In this document: piece after piece, positions 1 to 11,505 of the stretch
Layout: the number at the start of each line of letters is the position of its first letter
How positions within the stretch are numbered: position 1 is the first letter of the stretch
DNA from: Oxyruncus cristatus
Lineage: Eukaryota > Chordata > Aves > Passeriformes > Cotingidae
Length of the DNA stretch: 64,000 bases
Assembly (NCBI GenBank): GCA_013399855.1
Contig: VXAY01004336.1
Coordinates: forward strand, 988,076-1,052,075
Direction: 5' to 3'
Notes under the pieces: generated by a model
Database searches by the model: none
The model's input: only the letters and a program-made list of their open reading frames with translations
Told to the model about the DNA's origin: nothing
Position numbers and translations under genes: made by a program

Positions 1-2310
1 CACTTCTCAAAGCTTTAGAGGAAACACCCGTACTCTTTGTTTATCAGCCAGTGTCACTGGTCACAAGTTCAAACCACTTTTATCCTTTTAATTCTCCATC
101 TCTCCATACCCATCATGTTTTAAGTTTATAGTCTCCTCCCTACAACAAGACCGCAATTCCCAGTTTATCCTGTGGTCTCCTGGGCCTACATAATTCTCCC
201 AGGATCTCTTCTGCACTTTTAGAAAACAACACAACCTCCTACTTCAATACAGGATCCCTGGACCTGGTGCTTTGTCACATTTCAGAAGTTCATCAAACCC
301 TTAGGTTCCTACTGTACCATGTCCCAGCTGCTTGGTCCCTCTTCTCTGGAAAAAGGGGGACTTTTATTCCCTGCTACTTCTCCACCTCTTCTTCAAACTG
401 CTTCCCCATTGCACCATCCCGTTTTTGCAAGACGCAATAACTCCTGCTCTGGTCTAGCTGAAGGAGCAGTGCTATCTGCCCTACACTTTTCCTTTCTTCT
501 CTACTGATAGGAAAAGCTAGCACCTCATCTCCTTGTTCCTGGCAGCTGTCCTTCACAGCCATGCTTGGATTTGGCATCCTACTAAACCACCTTTTTTCCC
601 AGTGGTAATGTTTCCAATGTGTGGGGAAAAAAAATTTAATTGGGGGTTCACTGCTGCACACCGGGAGAAAACAGAGTGAGGCAGAACAACAAAATGATTT
701 TAAATATGAAGCTCAACAAAAATATTTTAAATGGAACACTACTCATTTTAGTTCCTATCTAAAATCCATAGTAATTCTTAACAAGTACATTTTAAGAGTG
801 AGACGTATTCTAAGCTAACTGAATCTTTGTGGCAATAGGTTCAGCAGAAATCATATGCACTTGTGAAGAAGGAAACAAAAATCTTCTGTCTCAAAAATGC
901 AGAGATACACCTGCAAAGAACCCTCCTTCTAGTATTACCACAGATACAGTGCCTCATTAGCAGGATTTTCAGATTCCATACATCAGTCACCCAGGTGGAC
1001 CCCGCCCCAACACTGCGTAGTCTGGTCCTCAACAACAGGAGCACAAGTGTCATCAGTAATTAGGCAGCTGGGGAACAAATTCTGCAGTTTCCCTCACCAA
1101 AATAATGATTATCATTAACTCACCTATGGAACACACATCTTGACAGCAGCATTTTCAAAATGCCAATTCTGAGCCATTTGACACACTGAGATAAATTAAA
1201 TATAATCCTAAATCCTTTAATTGAAAACTTGTATGAATGTTAAAGCGCTCTACTGCAGCATACTCGTCACCACCAGTGCAGATACAGAATCAGACTTGGT
1301 CTTAACTTACACTATGGAGTAAGCCCTAAAACATTAATCAACTTGGCTTGAATGAACTTCTGCATGTAAACTTCAAAATATTAAGAAACCAAGCCAGATT
1401 TAGATGGAGAAAGTGGAAGTATGGATTTTCAAAATGAGTGTTTATATTAAATGGTCTGTCTGACTTATAGCCAAAGATCTGAGAACCCAAAACCAGGAGA
1501 CTTCTGTAGGTTCACCTCCATAGTTACTGCAGCGAGGCAACATGACCTCCCGCGGATATTTGTCATTTTGCTTCATGCAAACATATGAAAGCACCCTCAA
1601 GCTGAGCACTAAAAACTAATCAGCACTGAAATACACACATCTAAAATTGTAGGATCTTTGGGAAAACAAAGTCTCTCCATTCACCATTTAAGTGACAGCA
1701 GTGTTCATAAAATCCTGGGTAGCTGATATTTAAGCCTGGATCTCACCTTGAAGCACACATTCCTCTGCCAGTATTTTTTGCCTCAACTAATAAATTGGAA
1801 ATCACTTCTGGGCTCTTCTGTCTGCGTACAAGTCCCCAGCTATGTATGCTCTGAACATCATACCAAGTCAAAACCTGGACACCTTCCCCATGTCCCATAT
1901 TTGACTTCTGTGTTTGCCCATATCCCCTATTTATTTTCTATGGAAAGGAACTGTGAGAAATCTGGAATGAACCTGAGCATGTAGGACAGAAGAGATGTTC
2001 AGGGGAAGAGGCCCATGGCAATGCCCTGCACACCCATGCCACCCAGCATAGGTGAAGTTCTTATTTCTACTAACAGACATGCACATAACGAAGACATTCC
2101 CATGCTGTAGAGGAAGCAGGGATTTCCTTGCTTTTCCTTACTCATTCACACTGTCTTATCCAGCAGGTACCTGCCAGCCCTAAAAATGGAGTCAGTGTTG
2201 CTGAGGATAACAAAGGAAACACTCTTCCTCCACTTGATTTAGAGTGCAGACTAGAAGCAGCCCTCCGGGGCAGATACTTGAAGTACTGGGCTACACCCAG
2301 TATTATACCA
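1..2310. other. Anonymous AT-rich non-coding DNA
   Basis: I see no recognisable gene or repeat here. Open frames are short and have no domain signature. One segment, 1124-1185 on the minus strand, is bracketed by an acceptor-like TTTATCTCAG and a donor-like GTGAGTT, but two of its three frames contain stops and it is not supported further. Confidence 0.5.
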
Positions 2311-2626
2311 ATATCTCAAAGGCGGTGTCAAGAGGATGGTGCCAGACTCTTTTCAGTGGTGCGCAGTGACAGGACGAGGAGCAATGGCCACAGACTAAAA
2401 CACAAGAAGTTCCACCTCAACATGAGGAAGAACTTCTTTACATTAAGGGGGGCAGAGCACCAGAACAGGCCGCCCAGGGAGGTTGTGGAATCTCATTCTC
2501 TGGACACATTCAAAACCCACCTGGACACGTTCCTGTGTAACCTGCTCTAGGTGACCCTTCCTTGGCAGGGGGTTTGGACTATATGACCTCCAGAGGTCCC
2601 TTCCAACTCTAGCAATTCTGTGATTC
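2311..2626 (+). mobile_element. CR1 LINE 3' fragment
   Basis: This is a 5'-truncated CR1 non-LTR retrotransposon in plus orientation. The order of blocks is typical of CR1 3' ends: an AGAGGATGG block, then AGTGACAGGACGAGGAGCAA, then GAGGAAGAACTTCTTTACAT, then a CACCTGGACACGTTCCTGTG segment, then GACCTCCAGAGGTCCCTTCC, and a terminal ATTCTGTGATTC. Only the last roughly 315 bp of the element is present. The frame is degraded and non-functional; the 140-residue open frame beginning at 2128 runs into it by chance. Identification rests on remembered avian CR1 consensus sequence. Confidence 0.93.
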
Positions 2627-5600
2627 AGTATGTAGAGACAGGCCCTTCTCCAGCACTTCCTTTCAAAGGCTTCCACTTTGAAAGAAAAAGTATTTGCAAG
2701 CTTTCTTTAAATAAAGAGTAAAAAAGGCGACATAGGGTACTTGGCAAGGAAACTGCATTACTAACCCTGCTCCAGTGCAATTAAGTAATTTCCAGCAAGT
2801 AGGACATTTCAGCTGAAATAGGAAGACAGACCAGTTTGGTTCTTCCTCAGAAGGTGGGAAACTTGCCCCACTTTGGAGACTCAGGATTTGATCCAGTTTC
2901 TCATTTCTCAGAAGAGTGAAGCAATCTCTGATTTCATGTACACAAATGCCAACTCCTTCTTGTGGGAAAGGAAAAAAGTTACCAGACTGTCATAAGAGGC
3001 CAAAAGCCCTGAAATCTCAAGTTGCCACGTTTAGACTTTTATTTATTATCAAAAGTTCTCTAAAACTGTTTACAGTGAGAAATACATCAAAGGAACATAG
3101 TATCACAGCTATGAACAGACTTTATTTGAAAAAGAACCATAAACCCATAACAAAAACAGCAGTTAGACATCCAGTTGCAGTTACTAACCCTGCAAAACTC
3201 CAGAAATGTTCAAATACATCAAGACCCAAAGTAAACAAATACAGCCCATAAAAGAAAAACAATTCCAACAATTTATGCAGTCAAAAAAACAGAAACCATA
3301 AAGAGCTATTATAAATGGAAAAAACATATCCTACTTAAAAATTTCCTTTCCTTTAGAAATGTAATTAGAAAGAGAATCTTTTAAAAATACTTATTTTCAT
3401 AGTTTCAAAGCAAAGCTTAATAGCACCTTTCTGAAGTTCCTTACATGTTCTGAAAACACATTTGAAAGAAATAGTGCCCAAGTATATGGAATATGTCTTA
3501 TATTACTTGCCAACATTTTACAAGCAAGCGACCAGAAAGCCATCTAGATTATACATATTTAAATATTTTCTCTCCTAACAGCTTATCTTGTTACATGGAA
3601 AATTCTTTTTAGTAAACTCTATACATGAACACAACTGTTTCATTTTTAGAAATAAATTTTAAAAAATAGCCAATTAATGTCTTTTACTGATATTAAGAAC
3701 CTAAGGCCACCTTTAATAGGTAGTACAGTAGGCGCAATTGAAAAATGAGTATGGTAAACCCAATTTCTTCAGAAAAATGATAATGTTCAGCCAGGGCAGT
3801 ACAATAGAGTAGCCTAATTCTGACAACCGCGGACTTTGAGCTGCTCCTCTGATTAGCTGTGGGATCTTTTTTGCCAAAGCTCTTTGTATTAAACAGCCTT
3901 TTCTGTAACATGAGATATTACCACAGTAAGGTCAGCATGGTTATTTTAATTTCTACGATCTAATTGCCCTGAGTTAACCATTTCTAAGCTGAGTTAACCA
4001 TTTCTAAGCACTGAAACTTCACAAACATGAAATATTGAACATTTCTTTTCTTAAATAAACCCTAAAAATTCTGACTATGTAAAAACAAATAAAGTCTTTT
4101 AAAACTAGTAATTGGGAAAAAATCCAGCAAAAACAAACCACACATGACTTACAGCAGTGTTCCAGAGCACTGCAACCTTCAGCACAACTCCATGAACCAT
4201 CTCTTATTTTTTGACTGGTACAGTTATATTATTCTCTAGAGAAGACAACATTTTCCCATACCACAGAATAGTTCATTCCCCTTTTCTCCATCCTCAAAGC
4301 TAAAGATACTTGGTGTTAAAAGTCAAGAAAGAAAACCGAAGAACTGCATAACACTATGTCTTGAAGACACGTCTGTATGTTTAGCACTACTTCAAGCAGA
4401 CGGTTAAAAATACCAATTTTGGCTCCGAAACACAACGTAATTTAGGTCTTCTATGTTATTATGATGTTGTAATCAATGATATAGCTGTATAACTAAACAC
4501 AAGTGCTACACTGCATGTGCACAGCATGCTCACATGCTTGCGTGTGTAACACCTCAGACTACCAGTATTTTCTACAGTTATTGAGGAAGAGATGTTGGAA
4601 TACACCAAGTACATTTCCTTCTTGATTTCTGTATGGGAAATACGTGCCCACAGAGCTCAAATGTTAGAATTACAGATCTTCACAAATTGTTCGCAACCTA
4701 TTTAACTGAAGATCAACATTCAGTTAACTACTTGTTAATGAGCATCCAAACTTTTGTTGAATATCCAAGTTTGACACTCGGCGTGTGTGTTTGTATTACT
4801 GTTTAAATTAATGACTCTTCACTAAAAAAATGTTCTTAGAAAGCTGCATTTAAGAAATCAGACTCTTGAATAGTTTTTGCATATCTGAGGGGTCTGATGA
4901 AGTTATGATGGAAATTCTTCCTGACCACAAATTTTAAGAAACCACAAAACCCTCATCATCTTAAAGAAAACAAAAGCTGTATGGAGTCATGACCAGTGTA
5001 TTTACTTAAATGGAGAGAGGAAGGCAGTGAAAGTAGAGTTAAGGCATCCCAGCTCCAAGAAAACGAACAAACAAACTAAAACCCCCTAAATCTGGAATTC
5101 AGAGTGTTTGGACAAACACAAGAAGAGCAAGAAATGGCAAGACATGAAGAGGTAGAGGAGAAATGCAATTACCAGGGAAAGAGCAGAGAGGAAAAAGTGT
5201 TGAGAACAGAGAAGGGAGCACCAAACAGTGGGTTGGGAAGCAGGAGTAGATTACAAGCAAAAAGAGGGATTGTAGGAAAAAGGAAGAGACATCTCAAGTG
5301 CTCTTCCTCCTCTCCTCTCTCACAGCTCTTATACCCTGCAGAAGGAACAAAGCTGGCATGAAGCTCCTGCTGAAGCAAAGCTCTTGCTAACCCAGACCCC
5401 TTTACGGTTGCAGCAAAGAGATACACCTCCCTCCTGCAGCCCCCGTGCCCAGAGCAGACTGTCCACTGAGCCTAGAAGGCTGGTGGCGAAGGTGCTGGCA
5501 GTGGGGTGGTTGGCAGGAGGAGATCACAGGAGAGTACCTGCCTGAGAGCCCTGTGCACTTGCAAGCGGAAAATGAACAGTGGAGTAAATCCAGTAAACTC

Positions 5601-7270
5601 AGTAAATCCAGTTCTTTCTTTTTGGCAACGCTTCAGCTCCCTTTATGTGCTGATTGCACGATGAGATACACAATTGGCTTGTCCCTGGGGAGTCCTGAAC
5701 TAGAGATGCTCTTGACCATGACCTCACAAGTGCCATAGACTGCTGCTTAAAAAGACTGTTTTAACTATTCCTCCATTCCTACCCTCTCTTCTAGTATCAG
5801 ACTACTCCACCATTGCTACATATCCATTCTCCTCTAAGATTTGTGATACACAGTCACATTAATAGATCTCCCCTCTTTGTAAACAAACATAAATCTCCAA
5901 ACTGAAAATGAAACACAGGATCGAGTCTGACTGCGCAAAAGTAACAAAGGAAATTTATTCCAAAGCCAGAAACTGGAGAGAGGTATCCCAAGCTTGTAAC
6001 TACTGCTTTAACTTCTTAAGAGATTAGTATCAGCAAAATTTTTAAGTAGTTAACTGAACTAGAGTATCTCAGGGCTAAGCTGCCTAAGCCATAAAAACAA
6101 TATGATGGAGCAACCAAGATGCCAAGCAAGCCTCAAGTGAGGACACCTGATGTCTGTTTTTAAATCTGTCAGCACACTGTCCCCATCACTGCTGGGGAAC
6201 CACATCCCTCCACTGAAGATGTCCCTCACTCACTAGCACCAGCTCATCACTGATCTGGACTGGTTCCGAGACATTCTTTAAAAGCTAATAAAAAGGGAGG
6301 GCTGGTTGTGTCACTGCAGCCAGGACTGAATGCTGCTGTCATCATAAATCACAAATCCAATCTTTTCTGTTGGCAAAATGAGCAATATATTTCCAACAAA
6401 ACTACAGACCTCCTGCAGCATGTGTATTAACATAAAACATTGAATCCCATTCCTAGGACAGGAGAAATAAATCCTATACAGAAGGACATCAGGAAAGTAA
6501 AAATATGAAATGTGACTGTAAATTTGTGATCACAAAATCTAACACAGATCACTTACCAGGCTTTGAATATTCCTGGTGTCATGGTTTTGCTGCCTTTAAC
6601 TTCGTACTACAACATATCTGGAATTTCAAGTTCCTAATTTCCTCAGCTGACAGAAATGGCTTCTGAGATGATTTCTACATTCTGGGAACAGATTTTTACC
6701 CTTAAATTAGCCATGTGTACTCTCAGACTTAACATTTTTGTCTTTAAATGAAACAGCAGTAATAATTATTAATTTAAGATCCCACGCGATGCAAATTTAT
6801 GTTCTCAAGCTAAATACGGTGATTGGAACCAGATGAACATTAAACCCTTTCTACTGAGTGAAATTAAAACTAAATATTAGTGAAGTGTGTTGCTGATTTG
6901 ACACGACACATAAGATATTGATTGTCTATTTTTCTCTTTGCTACAGTGAAATACCAGAAGTGCCCTATTAGTCTTTCAAGAATTGTACAACCATTGGTAC
7001 AAAGTGCCACATGTACAGCTGGCATCCCCTCCTGCCCTTCTGGGTTTCAGCTGGTTTCCTTGTATTTACCAAGGATGAAGCCACTCTTCCCACTGGACGA
7101 GATACTGGATTTCCCCCTTTTCCTTTTTTAGGAGCTTTAGTAATGAATAAGTTTTAAGTTGTATTGCCCATCTCCTGCTCAGACCTTGAGATCAAGCTCA
7201 GCATGTTCTGGATGGACTTCTACCTGAGGACTAGAAGAAAGCAATCCAGCCTTCAAAAACGGCAGGAGAG
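2627..7270. other. Anonymous DNA, no gene recognised
   Basis: This is AT-rich sequence without a recognisable repeat apart from the short tandem duplication at 3971-4010. A minus-strand open frame at 3693-3911 follows a good acceptor-like ATCTCATGTTACAG. It could be a terminal exon, but it resembles nothing I know. AATAAA-type signals on the minus strand near 3045 and 3120 would fit a 3' UTR, yet such signals are common in AT-rich DNA. Confidence 0.45.
3971..4010. repeat. 20-bp direct tandem duplication
   Basis: The 20-mer GAGTTAACCATTTCTAAGCT occurs at 3971-3990 and again, with only its last base changed, at 3991-4010. The copies are adjacent, so this looks like a recent replication-slippage or repair duplication (or an assembly artefact) rather than a transposon footprint. 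Confidence 0.9.
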
Positions 7271-7460
7271 AAGACACAGGGAACTACCAGCCAGTCAGCC
7301 TCACCTTCATCCCTGGAAAGGTGATGAAGCGCCTCATTCCGGAGGCCATCTCTATCCACATGGATGACAAGAAGGTGATCAAGATTAGTCAGCACGGATT
7401 CACTAAAGGCTCACTGTGATTCCTTCCAACCTTATCCATTCTGTGATTCTCTGTGATTCC
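7271..7460 (+). mobile_element. CR1 LINE fragment with internal deletion
   Basis: Positions 7271-7407 match the reverse-transcriptase part of CR1. The translation contains blocks such as NYQPVSLTFIPGKVMK and HMDDKKVIKISQHGFTKG, which match the conserved [15 protein letters not shown] and SQHGFTKGKSCLTNL region of avian CR1 RT. At about 7408 the match jumps straight to the extreme 3' end (CCTTCCAACCTTATCCATTC followed by two copies of CTGTGATTC). More than a kilobase of the usual element is therefore missing between the RT block and the tail, pointing to an internal deletion or template switch. The copy is dead. Confidence 0.88.
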
Positions 7461-7479
7461 ATGTTTTGAATGTAGTAGT

Positions 7480-7842
7480 AATAACCAAATAAATAATAGA
7501 AAGCTCTGAAGCACTAAGGCTACAAGTACTCGCTTGCAGTGAAGTTTTCCTATATAAAAAGCTAATGCAATCTACTGAATGGAAAAATTGTAACCAAAAT
7601 ACAGGTTGGGAACAAAGGATGAGAAAAAGCCTGGAACTACCGGAATACTTCCAAAAACGATAAATAACAGGAATAAATAACAGCTCTGGAGGACCAAGGT
7701 TAGAAATGTTCAATTGCACTGAAGGTCTCCATCGTAAAAACCTAACACAGCCTACTGAATGGTACAACTGTAACCAAAGTACAGGTTGGGAATAGAGGGT
7801 GAGAAAAAGCTTGGAATTACTGGAGTACTTCCAAAAAGGATT
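7480..7842. repeat. Two-copy tandem repeat, about 180-bp unit
   Basis: Two diverged direct copies lie at about 7480-7662 and 7663-7842. Anchors recur exactly 180 bp apart: AGCTCTG at 7502 and 7682, ACAGGTTGGG at 7601 and 7781, and the block GGARTACTTCCAAAAA at 7643 and 7823. Because 180 is a multiple of three, a minus-strand open frame of 155 codons (7432-7899) runs through both copies and the two 60-residue translations align, beginning FWKYSSNSKLFLTL and FWKYSGSSRLFLIL. No protein family is recognised. The element lies just downstream of a CR1 tail and may be a minisatellite seed or an unclassified repeat. Confidence 0.85.
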
Positions 7843-8048
7843 CTGCAACATTGACACATACGTTGCTGCATGACTGAGGCCAGCAAGAGCAAGCCTCAAT
7901 CCTTCTGAAACAGTACTGAGCTATATATTTGCAGCTAATGAACAGAACATAGCTCCCCAGACAACAGACTTTATATGGTAAAGTCCTTCTGGAATTGCCC
8001 TCCTTTTATCAACTAGGAAAAAGTGCCCATTTTAATTTGAAAAGGTAC

Positions 8049-8113
8049 CTGAAAAAGTGGAATGCCAAACTCTTGTCCAAGCTGAACAGGGGAATGTAAT
8101 GTTCCAGGGGATT
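8049..8113 (-). CDS. Weak candidate internal exon (minus strand)
   Basis: On the minus strand a 65-base segment follows a long pyrimidine tract (TTTTGTTTTCTTTTTTCAG, acceptor at 8114-8115) and ends in CAG before GTACC, a weak donor. One frame is open: two leading bases, then SPGTLHSPVQLGQEFGIPLF and a final Q. Nothing in the peptide is recognised. The acceptor is excellent, the donor mediocre and the exon short, so chance is a serious alternative. Confidence 0.15.
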
Positions 8114-8968
8114 CTGAAAAAAGAAAACAAAATGTGGAAAAAGGCATTAAAAAAACCAAAACACAACATAAAAGCAACACTGCAGGTGCATACATGTCAG
8201 TGTTGCTGTGATGCTGAAGGCCACGGAAACCTGACACCAAGGTTGGTCCATGCCAGCAGAAGCAAGGGTAAGGCAGCCTCAACAGCAATCAGGATTATTT
8301 CACATGAAAGATGAGATAAGTAATGAAATCAACGGGGCTGTGCACTGGAAAAATCTGTGAGCTGCATAATAATAACAACTCATTTAAAAGTCATTTGGGA
8401 TATCTCAGAACGCAAGCTCACATACGACAGTATCTGAGGTGCGAGATGAAACGCATCCAAGGCTGTGGATCAATGTATAAACGCAATCAGGGCCAAATCT
8501 CTAAAAGCAATTTTTAATTCACTGATAAAAGACAACACAAAACTGTGAGTTTTAAGTTCTTGCTACAGATAAACAATCTTTTTTTTTGTTTGTTTTTTAC
8601 TATTTTCAAATGAAGAAGAGAGAAAATACTGTAAAGAAAAACGCCACCACTCTATTTTTATGACACAGCTTTAGTAGGGCATGGAATCAGTGTCAGCTAC
8701 TTTGCAAGTAACTGAGAGAAAATATTAACATGTAAATGTTAGTGTTATTTCAGGGCAGCTGACAGTTGATTTTGACATCAAAATATGGAATCTACAGTGA
8801 TGATCTGTTTTCCCATATTCAGAGTTAAGGTCAAAGAGCAAAATATTTGTGTGCTTAAAAAACCTTCCACACCTCCCTGCTGGGAGAGGTGACAGGATAT
8901 ATTCCAAAATAATGACAACTAATGACCTACTAGTTTTTATAGATTTACGAGGAATTGCTTATTCACTT

Positions 8969-9049
8969 GTCACAGAATCACAGAATCATCTGAGTTGGAA
9001 GGACCCACAAGGATCATCAAGTCCAACCCTTAGCCCCGCACAGGACCAT
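8969..9049 (-). mobile_element. CR1 LINE 3' tail
   Basis: On the plus strand this begins CACAGAATCACAGAATCATC and continues GAGTTGGAAGGACCCACAAG and ATCATCAAGTCCAACCCTTA, the reverse complement of a CR1 3' terminus. Only about 80 bp remain, so this is a heavily 5'-truncated minus-strand insertion. Confidence 0.93.
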
Positions 9050-9830
9050 CTATTTGAAGTGATTATTAATATTAATGGGAGAACCATAGTGTTCAACTGG
9101 TGGCACAAAACTACTGAAAAAGTACAAATTTTGCTTACTTTTTTTCTTAGCCCTCTTCCCTTTTCTAAAGCACTTATTTTAGACAATGCTTTTTTAAACT
9201 ATGGCAGTATTGTATTTACAAAACAATAGTCCTTGCCAGTCAATCAATGCATCTTTCATTTCATATGCAATACGTTCTCCTTTTTCTCTCCAAAATTATT
9301 AGCTCCTTTTTGGAGATTTAAACCAGATATTAAAATCCACACAGAAAAAAAAAAAAAAAACATTTGTATTTTGTGCCACGTGCTAAAAATAATTGTAAAA
9401 ATAAGTCAGTATATTCACTTGGGAGGAAGACAGCTCTGCTGCAGAGTGCAGCCTTTCTACAAATCTTTTTACGTGCAAAAAGGCATTGATGGAGGGAGGG
9501 AAGAAGCAGTTTTCCTCTCTGCTGTGAAGTTGGTGACAGCCAGCAGAAGGGCAGAAAGGAAGACTCACCAGCACAATGGTTTTTAAGAGAGCTCCATGAG
9601 ACAGACACAACATAAGGGAATGCACCAAGAAGTTTTCTACTTCCCATACCAACAAGTATACAGTTTTATTTTTTTACTGATACACGTATATGGATATAAA
9701 AACTCACATACATGTGGTTTACTCCAATACTAGGAATTCAAACAGACACATTTATGGTATGACTGCCAGTGTGAACTACATAGTTATTGTCTAGTGAACA
9801 CCAGTGTATACTATGTTAAAGATGTACAGC
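9050..9830. other. Intergenic or intronic DNA with a poly-A run
   Basis: No gene is recognised. A 16-base adenine run sits at 9345-9360. On the minus strand an AATAAA-type hexamer (TTTATT on the plus strand near 9666) lies about 165 bp past the stop codon of the candidate terminal exon at 9831-9969 and could serve as its polyadenylation signal. Confidence 0.4.
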
Positions 9831-9969
9831 CTATTGCAGCTTCTCAGTGTTAGAAAGAGGTCGTAGTAACAAAAGTGGAAGTATTAATCCTGGAGTAGCT
9901 CTTGTATAGTGTTTTGCCACAATCCTCTGGTTCCACAATAAACATACTGCTTCAAGTCTTAAAGATTTC
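9831..9969 (-). CDS. Candidate terminal coding exon (minus strand)
   Basis: An open frame of 45 codons on the minus strand starts directly after an acceptor-like sequence (GATACTCTCTCAG) and ends in TAG at 9831-9833. One leading base completes a split codon. The translation contains SLRLEAVCLLWNQRIVAKH followed by a leucine-rich stretch LILPLLLLRPL, which would fit a helical repeat or soluble helical domain, but I recognise no family. A polyadenylation hexamer lies about 165 bp downstream. The neighbouring candidate exon at 10790-10851 ends with two spare bases, which matches this exon's phase. That match has a one-in-three chance of being coincidence, and no gene identity is offered. Confidence 0.27.
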
Positions 9970-10789
9970 CTGAGAGAGTATCCACTAAACTGTGAAATCA
10001 CCAGAAAGGGACACACTACATGGGCTTCACTCAGCTTGGACCCGGACCCAGGACAGAAATGACTAAAGAAGATATACACACAAAACTCAAACAGATTAAT
10101 GTTCTACAGAGCTTTTCAGTGCATGACTGGTTTCAACATTCATGCTATGGAACAAAACACCAACAATGCCATTTAGCATTTGCAAAAGCAATGTGCACTG
10201 ACAAAAGCATTAATGGACAAGGCTTATAGAGTAATGTGGGGTCAGAACAGAAAGTTCTTCAACACGACAGCACAATATTCTTGGGATTATGCATCTCGTA
10301 CATGGGACCATGAAGCGCCACTGTGGACAACCCCCCTCTGTGAGGACTCAGGTCTCCACCAACAGGAGAGCAAATCCTTGGACAGGCAGCACTGGATTTT
10401 GTAGCTGCAGGATGAACAGCCCAAGGCAGAACCAATATTAATTGCACTGTTTCAAGCAGAAGAACTGTTCCGGTAATAAATCTCCAGTAGCACTTGATCA
10501 GTCCAAGATAGTGTCCTTCAGCAAACACATTTCAGAGAAACTTCCTAATCAACACAACACTTAACACAGCTGAGAGGGACCAAATACACTACAGCGACTA
10601 TTTTTAAATATAAACATGCAACTGCAAGAAAAAGTAGAGAAAAAGAAAAATGTAGCATAAATTTCAGTGGTAAATACGAGGAAGGACTTATGAGCATAAC
10701 TAAAGGCACCAAATCCTCCTATCCCAATTTAATATACTGTTTAGGGTAAGAGGTATCATATAAATACTTCTCAAGTTCTAATTACTCAC

Positions 10790-10851
10790 GTGAGTATAAT
10801 TCTAACGTCTTTAGAAAACCTTGTTGCTTTAGCAAGCACAATGCCAGACCC
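10790..10851 (-). CDS. Candidate internal coding exon (minus strand)
   Basis: On the minus strand the segment is flanked by an acceptor-like AAAGTTTTGTGCAG and a donor ACTCAC before GTGAGTAAT. Frame 0 is open for 20 codons, reading GSGIVLAKATRFSKDVRIIL, and ends with two spare bases (AC). Joined to the exon at 9969 these give a threonine codon and keep the frame open to the stop at 9831. The length of 62 bases is short for an exon and open frames of this size are common, so the splice-site pair and the phase agreement are the only support. Confidence 0.25.
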
Positions 10852-11382
10852 CTGCACAAAACTTTGATTCCCCCAGCTATCTATGTGTATGGCCCAGTCC
10901 TGAGGCAGAGCGACTCAGAAAGGCCACCGCCAAGTTACACAAGTTTGTTTTTCTCCAAGAAAAGACAAAAGGAAGATGATAAATAAATAGGCTTTGCTTG
11001 TGCCACTCCTTCTGTGGAATTTGCAGTACAGTAAGTGGCCAGCCTTGCACTGGAAGAACCAACCTACTTGTGATAAACCACTACCAAATGCCTGGCCTCC
11101 AAAAAGGCAACAGAATTTATGTCTGACAATTAATATAGCTGAGTTTTTGGTGCTTTTTAATTCTTTTTTGGACGACCACTGACAGCTCAGTGCTTCTTTC
11201 TCGTGATGGACAGATCTTTGCCCTGCTGGCAGGGCACAGTGGAGCACCCCTATCAGCATGGCTGCCACAGTGTGCACTAACAGCTATGCACAGTTACCAC
11301 TCCATTTATTTCTCTTTGCCACTCTTTCTTATATCTTTTTTTTTTTTCCTTTAAATAACTTAACAGGACCAGCGCTAGCAGA

Positions 11383-11505
11383 TTCATAACACAGAACAGT
11401 TTGGGTTGGAAGGGACCTTAAAGTTCATCTAGTTCCAACCCTTCTACCATGGACAGGGACACCTTCTACTAGACCAGGTTGCTCAGAGCTCCATCCAACC
11501 TGCCT
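11383..11505 (-). mobile_element. CR1 LINE 3' tail
   Basis: The plus strand reads ACAGTTTGGGTTGGAAGGGA, CCTTAAAGTTCATCTAGTTC, then GGACAGGGACACCTTCTACT and AGACCAGGTTGCTCAGAGC. This is the reverse complement of the 3' end of a common avian CR1 subfamily. It is truncated to about 120 bp. Confidence 0.93.

Noticed and set aside
2128..2550. 140-residue open frame on the plus strand
   Set aside because: Its second half is CR1 3' sequence, which is non-coding or degraded, and the first half has no recognisable motif.
2916..3251. 111-residue plus-strand frame, rich in Lys and Thr
   Set aside because: No domain, no splice or promoter context, and composition typical of AT-rich non-coding sequence.
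6554..6647. Minus-strand exon suggested by a CTG/GTAAGT donor
   Set aside because: All three frames contain stop codons between the possible splice sites.
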